Assembly: GCF_013393185.1 (NCBI RefSeq)
Contig: NZ_QJQX01000054.1
Location: forward strand, 1 to 64,000
Source: Sphingobium lactosutens
Lineage (GTDB): Bacteria > Pseudomonadota > Alphaproteobacteria > Sphingomonadales > Sphingomonadaceae
DNA length: 64,000 bases
Direction of reading: 5' to 3'
Position 1 is the first letter of the stretch; the number at the start of each line of letters is the position of its first letter. The notes beneath the pieces were generated by a model. That model was not told the DNA's origin. It made no database searches and saw nothing but the letters and a program-made list of their open reading frames with translations. Shown piece by piece: positions 1-9,359 of this stretch. Made by a program: the position numbers and the translations under genes.

Positions 1-850
1 GCTGTAGTGACATTTTAGGGATTCACGGCGCCGGGTCTTTGTGATTCAACAGTGGCTTTTGGAGGCTGGTGTGGAAGGCGAGGTACTTCGGGACGATCAA
101 TGGGAGCGATTGCGGGAGTTCGTTCCGGGCGGGCGCAAGGGTAAGCGTGGTCCGCGTAGCGACGGCAGGCGTTTTCTCGATGCCTTGCTGTGGCTGGCGC
201 GCTCAGGCGGTCGTTGGCGCGATCTTCCCGAACGCTTTGGTCCCTATCAGACAGCCAAGCGGCGCTATTATCGCTGGATCGAGCAGGGTGTGATCGACCG
301 GATATTCGCGGCGGTGTCCGATGATCCCGACATCGAATGGCTGGCGATCGATGCCACTGTCATCCGCGCTCAGGCTCAAGCGGCAGGGGCTCGGATAAAA
401 AGGGGGGCGTTCAAGCCCAGGCTCTCGGGCGGTCGAGAGGTGGGTTCGGCACCAAAATCCACGCCGTAGTCGATGCCCTCGGTCTGCCGATCCGCTTCAT
501 TCTTGGCCCCGGACAGCAAAACGACATGGCTCCAGCCTGCGACCTGATCCGGGGCATCCCGGCAGGCAAGGTGCTGGCGGATCGCGCCTACGATGCCGAC
601 CGCCTGCATGACCTCATCTACGAGCAAGGCGGCGAGCCGGTCATCCCACCACGCCGCCACCGCAAGTACCAACACGGCTACGACCGCATCGCCTACAAAC
701 AGCGTTGGGGCATCGAAGGATTCTTCGCCAAACTCAAACAATGGCGGCGCATCGCAACACGCTACGACAAGCTCGCCCCCAACTTCCTCGGATTTGTCAA
801 ACTCGCCAGCATCATGCTCTGGCTCAAATGATTAAATCGTCACCTCAGCC
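1..850 (+). mobile_element. IS5-family insertion sequence, left tip at the window edge
   Basis: The element carries one frameshifted DDE transposase gene and is bounded by imperfect terminal inverted repeats. The reverse complement of the right end (about 830-850, beginning GGCTGAGGTGACGATTTAA) aligns with the first bases of the window (GCTGTAGTGACATTTTA), so the left tip lies at or one base before position 1. CTAG follows the right end, consistent with the TA-containing target preference of IS5 relatives, but the left flank is not visible and a target duplication cannot be confirmed. Exact subgroup (IS427-like) is inferred from length and gene layout. Confidence 0.85.
41..831 (+). CDS. IS5-family DDE transposase, two frames joined by a -1 frameshift
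   Basis: The first frame (41-469, GTG start) encodes the N-terminal DUF4096-like domain and ends in a motif WLAIDATVIRA that holds the first catalytic Asp. The second frame (open from 337 to 831) holds the second Asp in KVLADRAYDADRL and the Glu in RWGIEGFFAKLKQWRR, completing the DDE triad. The frames overlap at a run of five A and six G at 397-407, where a -1 slip would join them into a protein of about 263 residues, the usual length for this family. This layout is known for IS5 relatives, so the gene is probably functional and not a pseudogene. It catalyses cut or copy of the surrounding element. Confidence 0.88.
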
Positions 851-854
851 TAGA

Positions 855-898
855 GCGATTTCGAGGCGGGCGGTATCGCCCGCCGGCTCGGAAATCGC
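855..898. repeat. two-tier hairpin beside the IS right end
   Basis: An outer stem GCGATTTC (855-862) / GAAATCGC (891-898) encloses an inner stem GGCGGGCG (865-872) / CGCCCGCC (877-884) with a GTAT loop. There is no T-run on either side. It lies just after the stop of the leftward 55-aa gene, so it may act as an mRNA 3' end structure. The IS sits six bases away. Confidence 0.55.
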
Positions 899-908
899 GG
901 TCAACCAA

Positions 909-1076
909 TTACCGCATCGCGCCCGGCTGGTAGCGCAGTTTGGCGGCATTGACCTTGTCGAGCAGGCTGGCGATCGATTCCGGCGAGGCGGTCGCGCGGC
1001 CGGGCATGGCGACATCGTTCATCCGGTGGCTGAGCGCGGAAAAGGCCCTGTCAATTTGGCTGTCGATACGGGTCAT
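909..1076 (-). CDS. small conserved-looking hypothetical protein, 55 aa
   Basis: The leftward frame begins with ATG at 1076, preceded by AAGGGA about seven bases upstream, and ends with TAA at 909. The product starts MTRIDSQIDRAF and ends KLRYQPGAMR; it is hydrophilic, with no signal peptide or membrane segment. I do not recognise a family. Support for it as a gene is the good ribosome-binding site, GC-biased codon use like its neighbours, and a structured element just after the stop. It lies alone between the IS and an intergenic repeat, with no obvious operon partner. Function unknown. Confidence 0.55.
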   Translation of the reverse strand: MTRIDSQIDRAFSALSHRMNDVAMPGRATASPESIASLLDKVNAAKLRYQPGAMR

Positions 1077-1155
1077 GGGACATCCCTTATGAAGCGATAT
1101 CCCGCTTGTCGACGGCCTCGGTTAACAAGGCGTAAACCATGCGGCGAACCGAATC

Positions 1156-1277
1156 AGAGCATCGTGCGGAAAAGTGAGAACCGGTTTTAGCTACGCTGGC
1201 CTTCGGCTCCGCTTCAACGATGCGACCACGCAAACTGGAGCGCGCGCCCAGCATCGAATTCAATGCAGCGCGCTCCA
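1156..1277. repeat. alphaproteobacterial intergenic palindromic repeat, copy 1
   Basis: The block contains AGAGCATCG, AAAAGTG, ACCGGTTTT, then AACGATGCGAC, and finishes with arms GGAGCGCGC (1238-1246) / GCGCGCTCC (1268-1276). The same ordered words recur at 27157-27260. AGCATCG near the start pairs with CGATGC further on, giving a hairpin around ACCGGTTTT. Related repeats are widespread in alphaproteobacterial genomes. Its far arm overlaps the 3' end of the neighbouring SDR gene and supplies that protein's last residues. Confidence 0.75.
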
Positions 1278-2072
1278 TAGGCAGGCGCGCAGCCCCTCGC
1301 GATAGGTCGGATAGCGTGGCGCCCAGCCCAGCAACCGCTTGGCCCTGCCATTGGCGACCCGGCGATTTTCGGCGTAGAAGGACCGCGCCATCGGCGACAG
1401 TTGCGCCTCCTCCAGCGTCAGCAGCGGCGGCACGGGCTGGCGCAGTATCGCGCAGGCTTCCTCGATCAGTCGGTTCTGCGCGCAGGGCAGGTCGTCCGAC
1501 AGATTATAGATGCCCGGCGGCCCCCGATGGAGCGAGGCGGCAATACCCGCGACGATATCGTCCACATGGGCGCGGCTGAATATCTGGTCGGGCAGGTCGA
1601 TGCGATGCGCCCGTCCTTCCTGCACCCGATCGAGCGCCGATCGGCCGGGACCATAGATGCCCGGTAGGCGAAAACGGCGCATGTCAGGGCGAAGCGCGCC
1701 CCAATCCGTATCGGCCTGCGTGCGAGCGGCGCGGCGGCCAAAGCCTATGGCGCTGCTTTCATCGACCCATGCCCCCGCCGCATCGCCATAGACGCCGGTG
1801 GAAGACAGATAGCCGGTCCAGATCGCCGGTGCTGCGGCCATGTCCGCGCCGTAACGGGTCAGGACGGGATCGGCATCGCCTTCGGGCGGGACGGAGGATA
1901 GGATGTGCGTGGCCTGCGCGATCGTGGCGCGCACGGCGCTCACGTCATCGAAGGCGAGCGCCTCGGCATCGGCCGCGCGACGGACGCCGCTGATCCGCCA
2001 GCCCTCGGCGCGTAGTCGGCTGGCAAGGCGTGAGGCGGTATAGCCCATGCCGAGGATGAGCATGTGCGGCAT
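1260..2072 (-). CDS. atypical SDR-family NAD(P)-dependent epimerase/oxidoreductase (YeeZ-like)
   Basis: The 270-aa product begins MPHMLILGMGYTASRLASRL, a Rossmann fold start with a GxGYxA nucleotide-binding turn after the first strand, as in YeeZ-like atypical short-chain dehydrogenases. The substrate is unknown. ATG at 2072 is chosen because GGAG lies eight bases upstream and the motif then falls at the N-terminus; an ATG at 2063 is an alternative. It follows sufA by 25 bp and is probably the last gene of the SUF transcript, an arrangement that does not prove a role in Fe-S assembly. The last codons (WSALH) are read from the palindromic repeat at 1238-1276, so the original C-terminus may have been altered by it. 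Confidence 0.8.
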   Translation of the reverse strand: MPHMLILGMGYTASRLASRLRAEGWRISGVRRAADAEALAFDDVSAVRATIAQATHILSSVPPEGDADPVLTRYGADMAAAPAIWTGYLSSTGVYGDAAGAWVDESSAIGFGRRAARTQADTDWGALRPDMRRFRLPGIYGPGRSALDRVQEGRAHRIDLPDQIFSRAHVDDIVAGIAASLHRGPPGIYNLSDDLPCAQNRLIEEACAILRQPVPPLLTLEEAQLSPMARSFYAENRRVANGRAKRLLGWAPRYPTYREGLRACLWSALH

Positions 2073-2097
2073 CACACCATCTCCGTTCGGCAGATGC

Positions 2098-2457
2098 TCA
2101 GACCGTGAAGCTCTCGCCGCAGCCGCAGCTGCCCTTGGCATTGGGATTGTTGAACACGAAGCCGGCGGTGAAGTCATCCTCCACCCAGTCCATCGTCGAT
2201 CCCACCAGATAGAGCACCGACGCACCGTCGATGTAGAAGATGCCGCCGGGCGTCTCGATCTTCTCGTCGAACCGGACTTCCTCGGAGACATAGTCGACCG
2301 AATAGGCCAGCCCCGAGCAGCCGCGCTTGGGGGTGGAGAGCTTGACACCGATCGTGCCTTCGGGCGCTTGGCGCATCAGGTCGGCGATGCGGGCTTCCGC
2401 GCTCGGCGTCAGGACGACGGCGGCGGGGCGGGCGCGGGTCTTGGTCTCGACAGTCAT
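2098..2457 (-). CDS. sufA: SufA/IscA-type iron-sulfur carrier protein
   Basis: This 119-aa A-type carrier (HesB/IscA family) accepts Fe-S clusters from the SufBCD scaffold and passes them to apo-proteins in the cytoplasm. The three family cysteines are present: C47 in KRGCSG and C111/C113 in SCGCGE. Length is normal, with a slightly extended N-terminus. The ATG overlaps the sufT stop by one base (TGATG), showing translational coupling at the distal end of the operon. The name SufA rests on operon context; ErpA-like function cannot be excluded. Confidence 0.93.
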   Translation of the reverse strand: MTVETKTRARPAAVVLTPSAEARIADLMRQAPEGTIGVKLSTPKRGCSGLAYSVDYVSEEVRFDEKIETPGGIFYIDGASVLYLVGSTMDWVEDDFTAGFVFNNPNAKGSCGCGESFTV

Positions 2458-2933
2458 CAGAGCATTCCCAGTTCGAGTTTGGCCTCATCCGACATCTTGC
2501 CCGGATCCCATGGCGGATCCCAGACGAGGTTGACCTCGACATCGCCGACGCCGGGCACCGCGCCGACGCGCAGTTCGACCTCGCCGGGCATAGATTCGGC
2601 TACCGGGCAATGCGGCGTGGTCAGCGTCATGGTGACGACCGCATGGCCGCCATCTGTGATGTCCACGCCGTAGATCAGGCCCAGATCATAGATGTTGACC
2701 GGAATTTCGGGGTCGAAGATTTCCTTGAGCGCGTCGATGATCGCATCATAGAGATCGCCTCCCGGCTCACCAGCGGGCAGTTCCGCAGGCTTCTGCGCCA
2801 GAAACCCGTCCAGATAGTCGCGCTGGCGCTGGCCAGAATCGAACGACTCTTCGACCCGCGCCTTGGGCGGGGTTTCCACCGCGTCCACTTCTTCCACCAG
2901 AATCTTGCGTTCCTCGGAATGAGATTCAGTCAT
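2457..2933 (-). CDS. sufT: SUF-associated DUF59/MIP18-family protein SufT
   Basis: The 158-aa product has an acidic N-terminal extension (about 50 residues) followed by a DUF59 domain with DPEIPVNIYDLGLIYGVDI and a TTPHCPVAE motif containing the single conserved cysteine. SufT proteins help mature Fe-S enzymes, as shown in other bacteria, although they are not always essential. The ATG at 2933 lies eight bases inside the end of sufS, and its stop overlaps the sufA start, so the three genes are translationally coupled. Confidence 0.92.
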   Translation of the reverse strand: MTESHSEERKILVEEVDAVETPPKARVEESFDSGQRQRDYLDGFLAQKPAELPAGEPGGDLYDAIIDALKEIFDPEIPVNIYDLGLIYGVDITDGGHAVVTMTLTTPHCPVAESMPGEVELRVGAVPGVGDVEVNLVWDPPWDPGKMSDEAKLELGML

Positions 2934-4137
2934 TGGCGAAGATTTTCCTCACTCGTTCAAGTCCTTGCACCAGCGCATCCACGTCGCTGTCGTCGCTGTA
3001 GATGCCGAAGCTGGCCCGCGCGGTCGCCTCGACGCCCAGATGGCGCATCAGCGGCTGTGCGCAATGATGGCCGGCCCGGATCGCGACGCCCGTTTCGTCC
3101 AATATGGTGCCGACATCGTGTGGATGCACCCCCTCGACCTCGAAAGAAAGGATGCCGGCCGAATCGTCGGGCCCGAAGACGCGCACGCTGTTGATCTGCT
3201 CCAGAGCGGTCCGCGCCTTGGCCACCAGCGCGCATTCATGGGCGTGAATCGCGTCCAGCCCGATGCCCTGCACATAGTCGATCGCGGCAGAGAGGCCGAC
3301 GACGCCGGTGATATGCGGCGTCCCTGCCTCGAACCGCGTCGGCGCGGGAGCATAGGTCGTCTTTTCGAACGTCACCTTGTCGATCATCGATCCGCCGCCC
3401 TGATAGGGCGGCATGGCGTCGAGCAGTTCCTTGCGGCCCCACAGCACGCCGATGCCGGTCGGGCCATAAAGCTTGTGCGCAGAAAAGACGTAGAAGTCGC
3501 AATCGAGCGCCTGCACATCGACAGCCAGCCGCGGCACCGCCTGACAGCCGTCGATCAAAATCTTCGCGCCGACCATATGGGCGATGTCGGCGGCGCGGCG
3601 GCAATCGAGGACGCTGCCCAGTACGTTCGACACATGGGCCAGCGCGACCATGCGATGCTGCGGCGTGATCATGGCGCGCATGGCGTCCAGGTCGATCCGG
3701 CCATCTTCCATCAGCGGCACCACGTCGATCGCCGCGCCGACCTTCTCCGCCACGATCTGCCACGGCACGATATTGCTGTGATGCTCTAGGCAAGAGAGCA
3801 GGATGCGGTCGCCTGCCTTGAGTTGCTTCCCCGCCCAGCATTGCGCGACGAGGTTGATGCCCTCGGTCGCGCCACGGACATAGACGATCTCGCTGTCCGA
3901 AGCCGCGCCTATGAAGCCCGCGACCTTTCGCCGCGCCGCTTCATAGGCCAGCGTCATATTGGCCGACCGCTCATAGACGCCGCGATGGACCGTCGCATAG
4001 TCCGGGCCATAGGCGCGGGCGATGGCGTCGATCACGGCATTGGGCTTCTGCGCGGTGGCGGCGCTGTCCAGATAATGCCAGTCGCCGACTCCGGGGAAGT
4101 CGTCCCGCAATCGCAACCCCTGGGCGAGATCGGTCAT
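2926..4137 (-). CDS. sufS: cysteine desulfurase SufS
   Basis: SufS is a PLP enzyme that takes sulfur from L-cysteine as a persulfide and supplies it, normally through SufE, to SufBCD. The 403-aa product has the PLP lysine K222 in FSAHKLYGPTGIG, the catalytic cysteine C359 in RAGHHCAQP, and the typical class II N-terminus with YLDSAATAQKP. ATG at 4137 overlaps the sufD stop by four bases (ATGA). The partner SufE is not in this operon; a SufE homologue lies about 20 kb away at 23.3-23.7 kb. Confidence 0.96.
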   Translation of the reverse strand: MTDLAQGLRLRDDFPGVGDWHYLDSAATAQKPNAVIDAIARAYGPDYATVHRGVYERSANMTLAYEAARRKVAGFIGAASDSEIVYVRGATEGINLVAQCWAGKQLKAGDRILLSCLEHHSNIVPWQIVAEKVGAAIDVVPLMEDGRIDLDAMRAMITPQHRMVALAHVSNVLGSVLDCRRAADIAHMVGAKILIDGCQAVPRLAVDVQALDCDFYVFSAHKLYGPTGIGVLWGRKELLDAMPPYQGGGSMIDKVTFEKTTYAPAPTRFEAGTPHITGVVGLSAAIDYVQGIGLDAIHAHECALVAKARTALEQINSVRVFGPDDSAGILSFEVEGVHPHDVGTILDETGVAIRAGHHCAQPLMRHLGVEATARASFGIYSDDSDVDALVQGLERVRKIFAND

Positions 4138-4886
4138 ACCAGCGCCCCCAGCTTGGCAAGCGCGGCCGCTTCAAGGCTGTCCTTGACCGCCTCGTCCGCG
4201 ACATCGTCGAACACGCCGGCAACGAAGGAGCGCAGCAGCAGCGTCTTGGCGGTCGCCGGGTCCATGCCGCGCGACGCCATGTAGAACAGGGCCTGCCTGT
4301 CCAGTTCGCCCACCGTCGCGCCATGGGCGCATTTCACGTCGTCGGCGTAGATTTCCAGCTCCGGCTTGGCGTTCGCCGTGGCGGTGCGGTCCAGCAGCAT
4401 CGCCTTGATCGACTGGAAGGCATCGGTGCGCTGCGCATCGCGCGCGACATTGATGCTGCCGAGATAGCTGCCCGTCGCGCGCTGCCCCAGGATCGACCTT
4501 ATGGTCTGGCCGCTGGTCGAATCCGGCTTCGCATGGGTGACGCTGGTGATGATTTCCAGCGTCTGATCGCCGCCGCCGATGATCGCGCCGTTCAGTTCGA
4601 AATGCGCGTTGCTGCCGAGCGTCACGGTGAAGGTCACACGCCCCAGTCTGCCGCCGATGTTGAGCACATGGAAATCGCACCGCGCCCCGTCCGCGATGGT
4701 GATGACATAGTCATGCACCGCCGCCGCACCATCGACCGCATCCTGCAACAGATGGTGGCGCGCCGTTTCGCCCGCAGCCACGTCGATGCGGGTCGGCGCG
4801 GGCGTCGGCCACACGGTTGCCAGCGCGTCCAGGTCGCTATAGCGCCATTCTTCGGCCTTGCGGGTGGGCAGCGTCAGGGCGTTCAC
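4134..4886 (-). CDS. sufD: Fe-S cluster scaffold subunit SufD
   Basis: This 250-aa protein is SufD of the SufBC2D scaffold. It is shorter than the E. coli protein (about 420 residues), as is usual in sphingomonads, with the N-terminal region reduced. It begins with RKAEEWRYSDLDAL, a typical SufD start, and keeps the beta-helix region and the motif KCAHGATVGELD that carries the interface Cys/His. The start codon is GTG at 4886, which overlaps the sufC stop (GTGA). Coupling with sufC fits assembly of the complex. Confidence 0.93.
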   Translation of the reverse strand: MNALTLPTRKAEEWRYSDLDALATVWPTPAPTRIDVAAGETARHHLLQDAVDGAAAVHDYVITIADGARCDFHVLNIGGRLGRVTFTVTLGSNAHFELNGAIIGGGDQTLEIITSVTHAKPDSTSGQTIRSILGQRATGSYLGSINVARDAQRTDAFQSIKAMLLDRTATANAKPELEIYADDVKCAHGATVGELDRQALFYMASRGMDPATAKTLLLRSFVAGVFDDVADEAVKDSLEAAALAKLGALV

Positions 4887-5629
4887 GCGGCCACCACATC
4901 AGCATAGCCTTCGCGTTCCAGTTCCAGCGCCAGCTCGGGACCGCCCGACTTCACGATCCGGCCCGCCGCCAGCACATGGACGAAGTCCGGCTTCACATAG
5001 TCGAGCAACCGCTGATAATGGGTGATGAGCAGCACGGCCTTGTCGGGCTTGCGCATGATGGCGTTAATGCCCGCGCCCACGGTCTTGAGCGCATCGATGT
5101 CGAGGCCCGAGTCCGTTTCGTCCAGGATCGCCAGCTTGGGGTCGAGGATGCCCATCTGCACCATTTCGGCGCGCTTCTTCTCGCCGCCGGAAAAGCCGAC
5201 ATTCACCGGACGCTTCAGCATCTCCATGTCGAGGCCCAGCAGACCGGCCTTTTCCTTGGCCAGCTTGATGAACTCGCCGCCGTTCAGTTCCTTCTCTCCG
5301 CGCGCGCGGCGCTGCGAATTGAGGCTCTCGCGCAGGAATTGCAGGTTGGAGACGCCCGGAATCTCGACCGGATACTGGAAGCCCAGGAACAGGCCGGCCG
5401 CGGCGCGTTCATGCGGCTCCATCTCGAACAGGTCCATACCTTCGAAGGTTGCAGTGCCGCCGGTCACTTCATAGTTCGGACGGCCGCCGAGCGTATAGGC
5501 CAGCGTCGACTTGCCCGCGCCGTTCGGCCCCATGATCGCGTGGATTTCGCCCGCGTTGATGGACAGCGACAGACCCTTGAGGATCGCCTTGCCGTCGATT
5601 TCGTTGGTGAGGTTTTCGATCGTCAGCAT
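4883..5629 (-). CDS. sufC: SUF ABC-type ATPase SufC
   Basis: SufC is the soluble ABC ATPase that drives conformational change in the SufBCD scaffold. The 248-aa product has Walker A GPNGAGKST near residue 35, the signature SGGEKKRAEM, and Walker B LAILDETDSGLD, where the final Asp replaces the usual Ala and is typical of SufC. ATG at 5629 is preferred to the adjacent GTG at 5632, with GGGGAT upstream. It follows the 151-aa unknown gene by 16 bp and overlaps sufD. Confidence 0.96.
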   Translation of the reverse strand: MLTIENLTNEIDGKAILKGLSLSINAGEIHAIMGPNGAGKSTLAYTLGGRPNYEVTGGTATFEGMDLFEMEPHERAAAGLFLGFQYPVEIPGVSNLQFLRESLNSQRRARGEKELNGGEFIKLAKEKAGLLGLDMEMLKRPVNVGFSGGEKKRAEMVQMGILDPKLAILDETDSGLDIDALKTVGAGINAIMRKPDKAVLLITHYQRLLDYVKPDFVHVLAAGRIVKSGGPELALELEREGYADVVAA

Positions 5630-5645
5630 CACTTATCCCCGAAAA

Positions 5646-6101
5646 TCACTTGCCCTGCGCGCGCTGGAGCGTTCGCGCGGTCCAGAAAGCCATGTCGCGC
5701 ACGTCGCCCGGCGCGGGAAACAGCGTGTCGATATGGCGCTTGATCGGCATATAGGGCCACCAGTCGGCGCCCGGCTCCGGCGCGCCCTTTTCCAGCAGCG
5801 CGACGACGAATTCGCTGACCGGACCCATGCGGGCGAGGTTGGGCGCCTTCGCCTTGTGGAACGCCTTGTCGGTGCGCAGCTTCTCGGTGAAGGCGACGTC
5901 GCCCTTCTCCAGCGCGGCGCGACTCTCCGCCTCAAACGCATCGAGATCGCCGAAATCCTTGGCGGCACGGGCCTGAAGCTCGCCTTCCTCCAGCTCATAA
6001 TCCTCGGTCAGGATACGGATCGCGGCGGTCCACGCTTGGCCATTGCCGACATCCTCCGCGAAATCGGCGAGGGCATCCTGGATATCGTCTTCGTCGCTCA
6101 A
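5646..6101 (-). CDS. unknown acidic protein encoded inside the suf operon, 151 aa
   Basis: I do not recognise a family. The product is soluble, acidic at the N-terminus (SDEDDIQDALADF) and rich in Glu/Asp/Ala helices in the first half, with a Trp/Pro-rich segment ADWWPYMPIKRHIDTLF towards the end. There are no cysteines, so it is unlikely to hold a cluster itself. The apparent start is TTG at 6101, with AAGGACGAG ending a few bases upstream. It lies between sufB and sufC, in the same direction and only 16 bp before sufC, so co-expression with the SUF machinery is likely. A role in Fe-S assembly is an inference from position only. Confidence 0.75.
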   Translation of the reverse strand: MSDEDDIQDALADFAEDVGNGQAWTAAIRILTEDYELEEGELQARAAKDFGDLDAFEAESRAALEKGDVAFTEKLRTDKAFHKAKAPNLARMGPVSEFVVALLEKGAPEPGADWWPYMPIKRHIDTLFPAPGDVRDMAFWTARTLQRAQGK

Positions 6102-6130
6102 CTTACTCGTCCTTCAAGCTCTCAAATCCA

Positions 6131-6217
6131 CGTCACCCCGGACTTGATCCGGGGTCCCACTGCCTTCACGCCCCACCCATGAAAAGCGGGGTGCCGGATC
6201 AAGTCCGGCATGATGGG
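6131..6217. repeat. mirrored palindromic intergenic repeat inside the suf operon
   Basis: The sequence opens with CGTCACCCCGGACTTGATCC and closes with GGATCAAGTCCGGCATGATG, so the two ends are inverted copies that can pair into a long hairpin around a variable middle. Similar elements occur at 12486-12580, 15493-15583 and 46907-46991. This copy lies between sufB and the next gene in the transcript, where it could affect mRNA processing or the ratio of sufB to downstream genes. Confidence 0.75.
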
Positions 6218-6233
6218 AAGGCGCAGGACAAAT

Positions 6234-7714
<1,481 letters not shown>

Positions 7715-7718
<4 letters not shown>

Positions 7719-8158
7719 GCCATTTCTCGTGTCAGGCTGGCGATGGTGACGCCCGCGAGCGCCTCGCGGATCGCATTGTTCGCGACATTCATGTGCGGGC
7801 GAATGCGGCAATCGCTTTCCAGATTGCAGTCATGCGCACCCTGTTCGCTACAGGCGGTCATGGCGATCGGCCCTTCGACCGCCTCGACCACGTCCGCCAG
7901 GGTGATGGCGGCGGGCGGGCGCGACAGTCGCACGCCGCCGCCGGTGCCGCGGCTCGATTCGAGCAGACCGGCGGCCGACAGGCGGCTCACCAGCTTCTGC
8001 GCCGTGGGCAGCGGGATGCCGGTTTCCGCGCTCAGCGTCGTCGCGTTCATCCGCGTGAATCTTTGATTACCCGCCGCGTCAAGCGCAGCGTGGCCGCAAT
8101 GGCGCGCGGCGGCGGACATCAGCACGACCGCATAATCGGCGAAGCTCGACAGTTTCAT
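7715..8158 (-). CDS. Rrf2-family Fe-S-sensing transcriptional regulator of the suf operon
   Basis: The 147-aa product has an N-terminal winged helix ([23 protein letters not shown] region, residues about 40-70) and three cysteines at 103, 111 and 117, the positions used by IscR/SufR-like proteins to bind an Fe-S cluster. Spacing is C-x7-C-x5-C, slightly wider than IscR. Such proteins usually repress suf when clusters are plentiful. ATG at 8158 ([11 protein letters not shown]) is preferred because family members begin there; an upstream ATG at 8170 adds four residues. The gene leads the operon and overlaps sufB. Confidence 0.9.
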
Positions 8159-8194
8159 AGCTTCCGGCACGTCCCAAGTTGCGAACCATTCTCA

Positions 8195-8217
8195 AATCGG
8201 ACTGATTCCATCCGATT
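8195..8217. promoter_or_regulatory. inverted repeat upstream of the suf regulator, candidate operator
   Basis: AATCGGA (8195-8201) and TCCGATT (8211-8217) form perfect 7-bp arms with a 9-bp spacer, about 37 bp upstream of the regulator start, where the suf promoter should lie. Autoregulation by the Rrf2 protein is typical of the family. That this exact repeat is its operator is inference. Confidence 0.4.
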
Positions 8218-8272
8218 GGGGGCATGTGGTCGCAAGCGGGTCCTGAATCAAGGAATTTTTGCTTGGGGCGCG

Positions 8273-9217
8273 CTAACTCAACCGATTGAGCACCGCCACG
8301 TCGCTGCCCAGCGAACGGCGCAGCAGGGTCAGCTGCGCCACGGCGGTCGGCTCGGTCTGCAACTGGTGCGGGGTCAGGCCGATGAAATGCTTGATCTCCC
8401 GAATGAAGTGCGACTGATCGTAAAAGCCTGCCTCCTCGCACAATTGCTGCCAGCTATCGCCGTCGAGCGCGATCCGGGCCGAGCAGCGCAGCGCGCGATA
8501 TTTACGGGCGAGCAGCTTGGGCGGCGCGCCATAATATTTGTTGGTGAGTCGTGCCAGTTGGCGCGGCGACAAGGAGGTGGTCTCCACCAGCGCCTCGATC
8601 CGCGGCGACCCTTCGCCGATCAGCCAGGCATCGACCGCTGCCAGCAATTCCCAGATCGCCTGGCGCACCGGTTTGACCAGGCGTCCCAATTCCTTCCAGC
8701 ATAAGGCGGCCATGTCTTCGGCCTGCCCGTCTTCCATTTCGCGCAAGCGGTCCAGCAGCGCGCCATAGGCCGGTCCGCGTTCTGCCACCAGGTCGCACAG
8801 CCGATCGGCCAGTCCGCTCGCATCCCCCCCATGGAGCGACATCCAGCCGGCCGGCAGCAGCGACACGCCCAGAACGCATGCCTGTCCTTCCAGCGCGAAG
8901 CGGGTTGCCCCCATGGTCGGCCCCAGCAGGCACACCGGCGGCGTCGCCATGACCGCCCCGTCCTGAAAATGATAATCCCCGCTGCCCGTCAGCATGAAGC
9001 GCAATTGCGGCACGTCGGCACGGGTCGCATCGGCATAATTGTCGGCCGATACGCTGAAGAGATAGAGCGATCCGAAATAGGCGCGCAGATGTTCGGGCGG
9101 CGCGAAATAGCGCAACCGGACCGGGCCTTGCGCCGCGGCAACGGCATAGGAAAGCGGTCCCCCATGATCCGGCAAGGCGACATTGCCGCCTCGCCCGTTC
9201 TTCTGATGCAACCCCAT
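8273..9217 (-). CDS. AraC-family transcriptional regulator
   Basis: The 314-aa product has a C-terminal AraC-type double helix-turn-helix region (from about residue 220, with ARLTNKYYGAPPKLLARKYRA... and ...GFYDQSHFIREIKHFIGLTPHQL, the second being the conserved family motif). The N-terminal two thirds is an unclassified effector domain with SGDYHFQDGA. ATG at 9217 gives MGLHQKNGRGG and is preceded by GGGGTG; a longer reading to 9373 runs back through a terminator and is rejected. The target genes are unknown. It is transcribed away from the region holding a candidate small RNA. Confidence 0.85.
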   Translation of the reverse strand: MGLHQKNGRGGNVALPDHGGPLSYAVAAAQGPVRLRYFAPPEHLRAYFGSLYLFSVSADNYADATRADVPQLRFMLTGSGDYHFQDGAVMATPPVCLLGPTMGATRFALEGQACVLGVSLLPAGWMSLHGGDASGLADRLCDLVAERGPAYGALLDRLREMEDGQAEDMAALCWKELGRLVKPVRQAIWELLAAVDAWLIGEGSPRIEALVETTSLSPRQLARLTNKYYGAPPKLLARKYRALRCSARIALDGDSWQQLCEEAGFYDQSHFIREIKHFIGLTPHQLQTEPTAVAQLTLLRRSLGSDVAVLNRLS

Positions 9218-9281
9218 ATTTACACCCCAGGCGACAACTATGCGCCAATCCCGTCCGGGTGCAAGGGACCGGGCGGGAAAA

Positions 9282-9320
9282 GCGCATTTTTCATGCCTCT
9301 TTTCGGCGATGAAAATGCGC
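9282..9320. repeat. inverted repeat upstream of the araC-type gene
   Basis: GCGCATTTT (9282-9290) and AAAATGCGC (9312-9320) are perfect 9-bp arms with a 21-bp spacer. They lie between the leftward terminator at 9324-9359 and the regulator start at 9217, so they could be an operator for the regulator or part of its leader. Confidence 0.4.
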
Positions 9321-9323
9321 AGG

Positions 9324-9359
9324 AAAAAAATGACCCGGCGGTTCATCACCGCCGGGTCA
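9324..9359 (-). terminator. strong leftward rho-independent terminator with no upstream gene
   Basis: TGACCCGGCGGT (9331-9342) and ACCGCCGGGTCA (9348-9359) form a perfect 12-bp stem with a TCATC loop. On the minus strand the stem is followed by seven T (A-run at 9324-9330). It points leftwards, yet no protein-coding gene lies immediately to its right on that strand, which suggests that it ends a small RNA. Confidence 0.8.

Noticed and set aside
1..831. Transposase as pseudogene
   Set aside because: The frame change is at a typical slip site and all catalytic residues are intact, so programmed frameshifting is the better reading.
2072..2348. N-terminal extension of the SDR gene by 92 residues
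   Set aside because: The extension overlaps sufA antiparallel in frame terms on the same strand, lacks a domain and has biased composition; the Rossmann motif begins at the chosen ATG.
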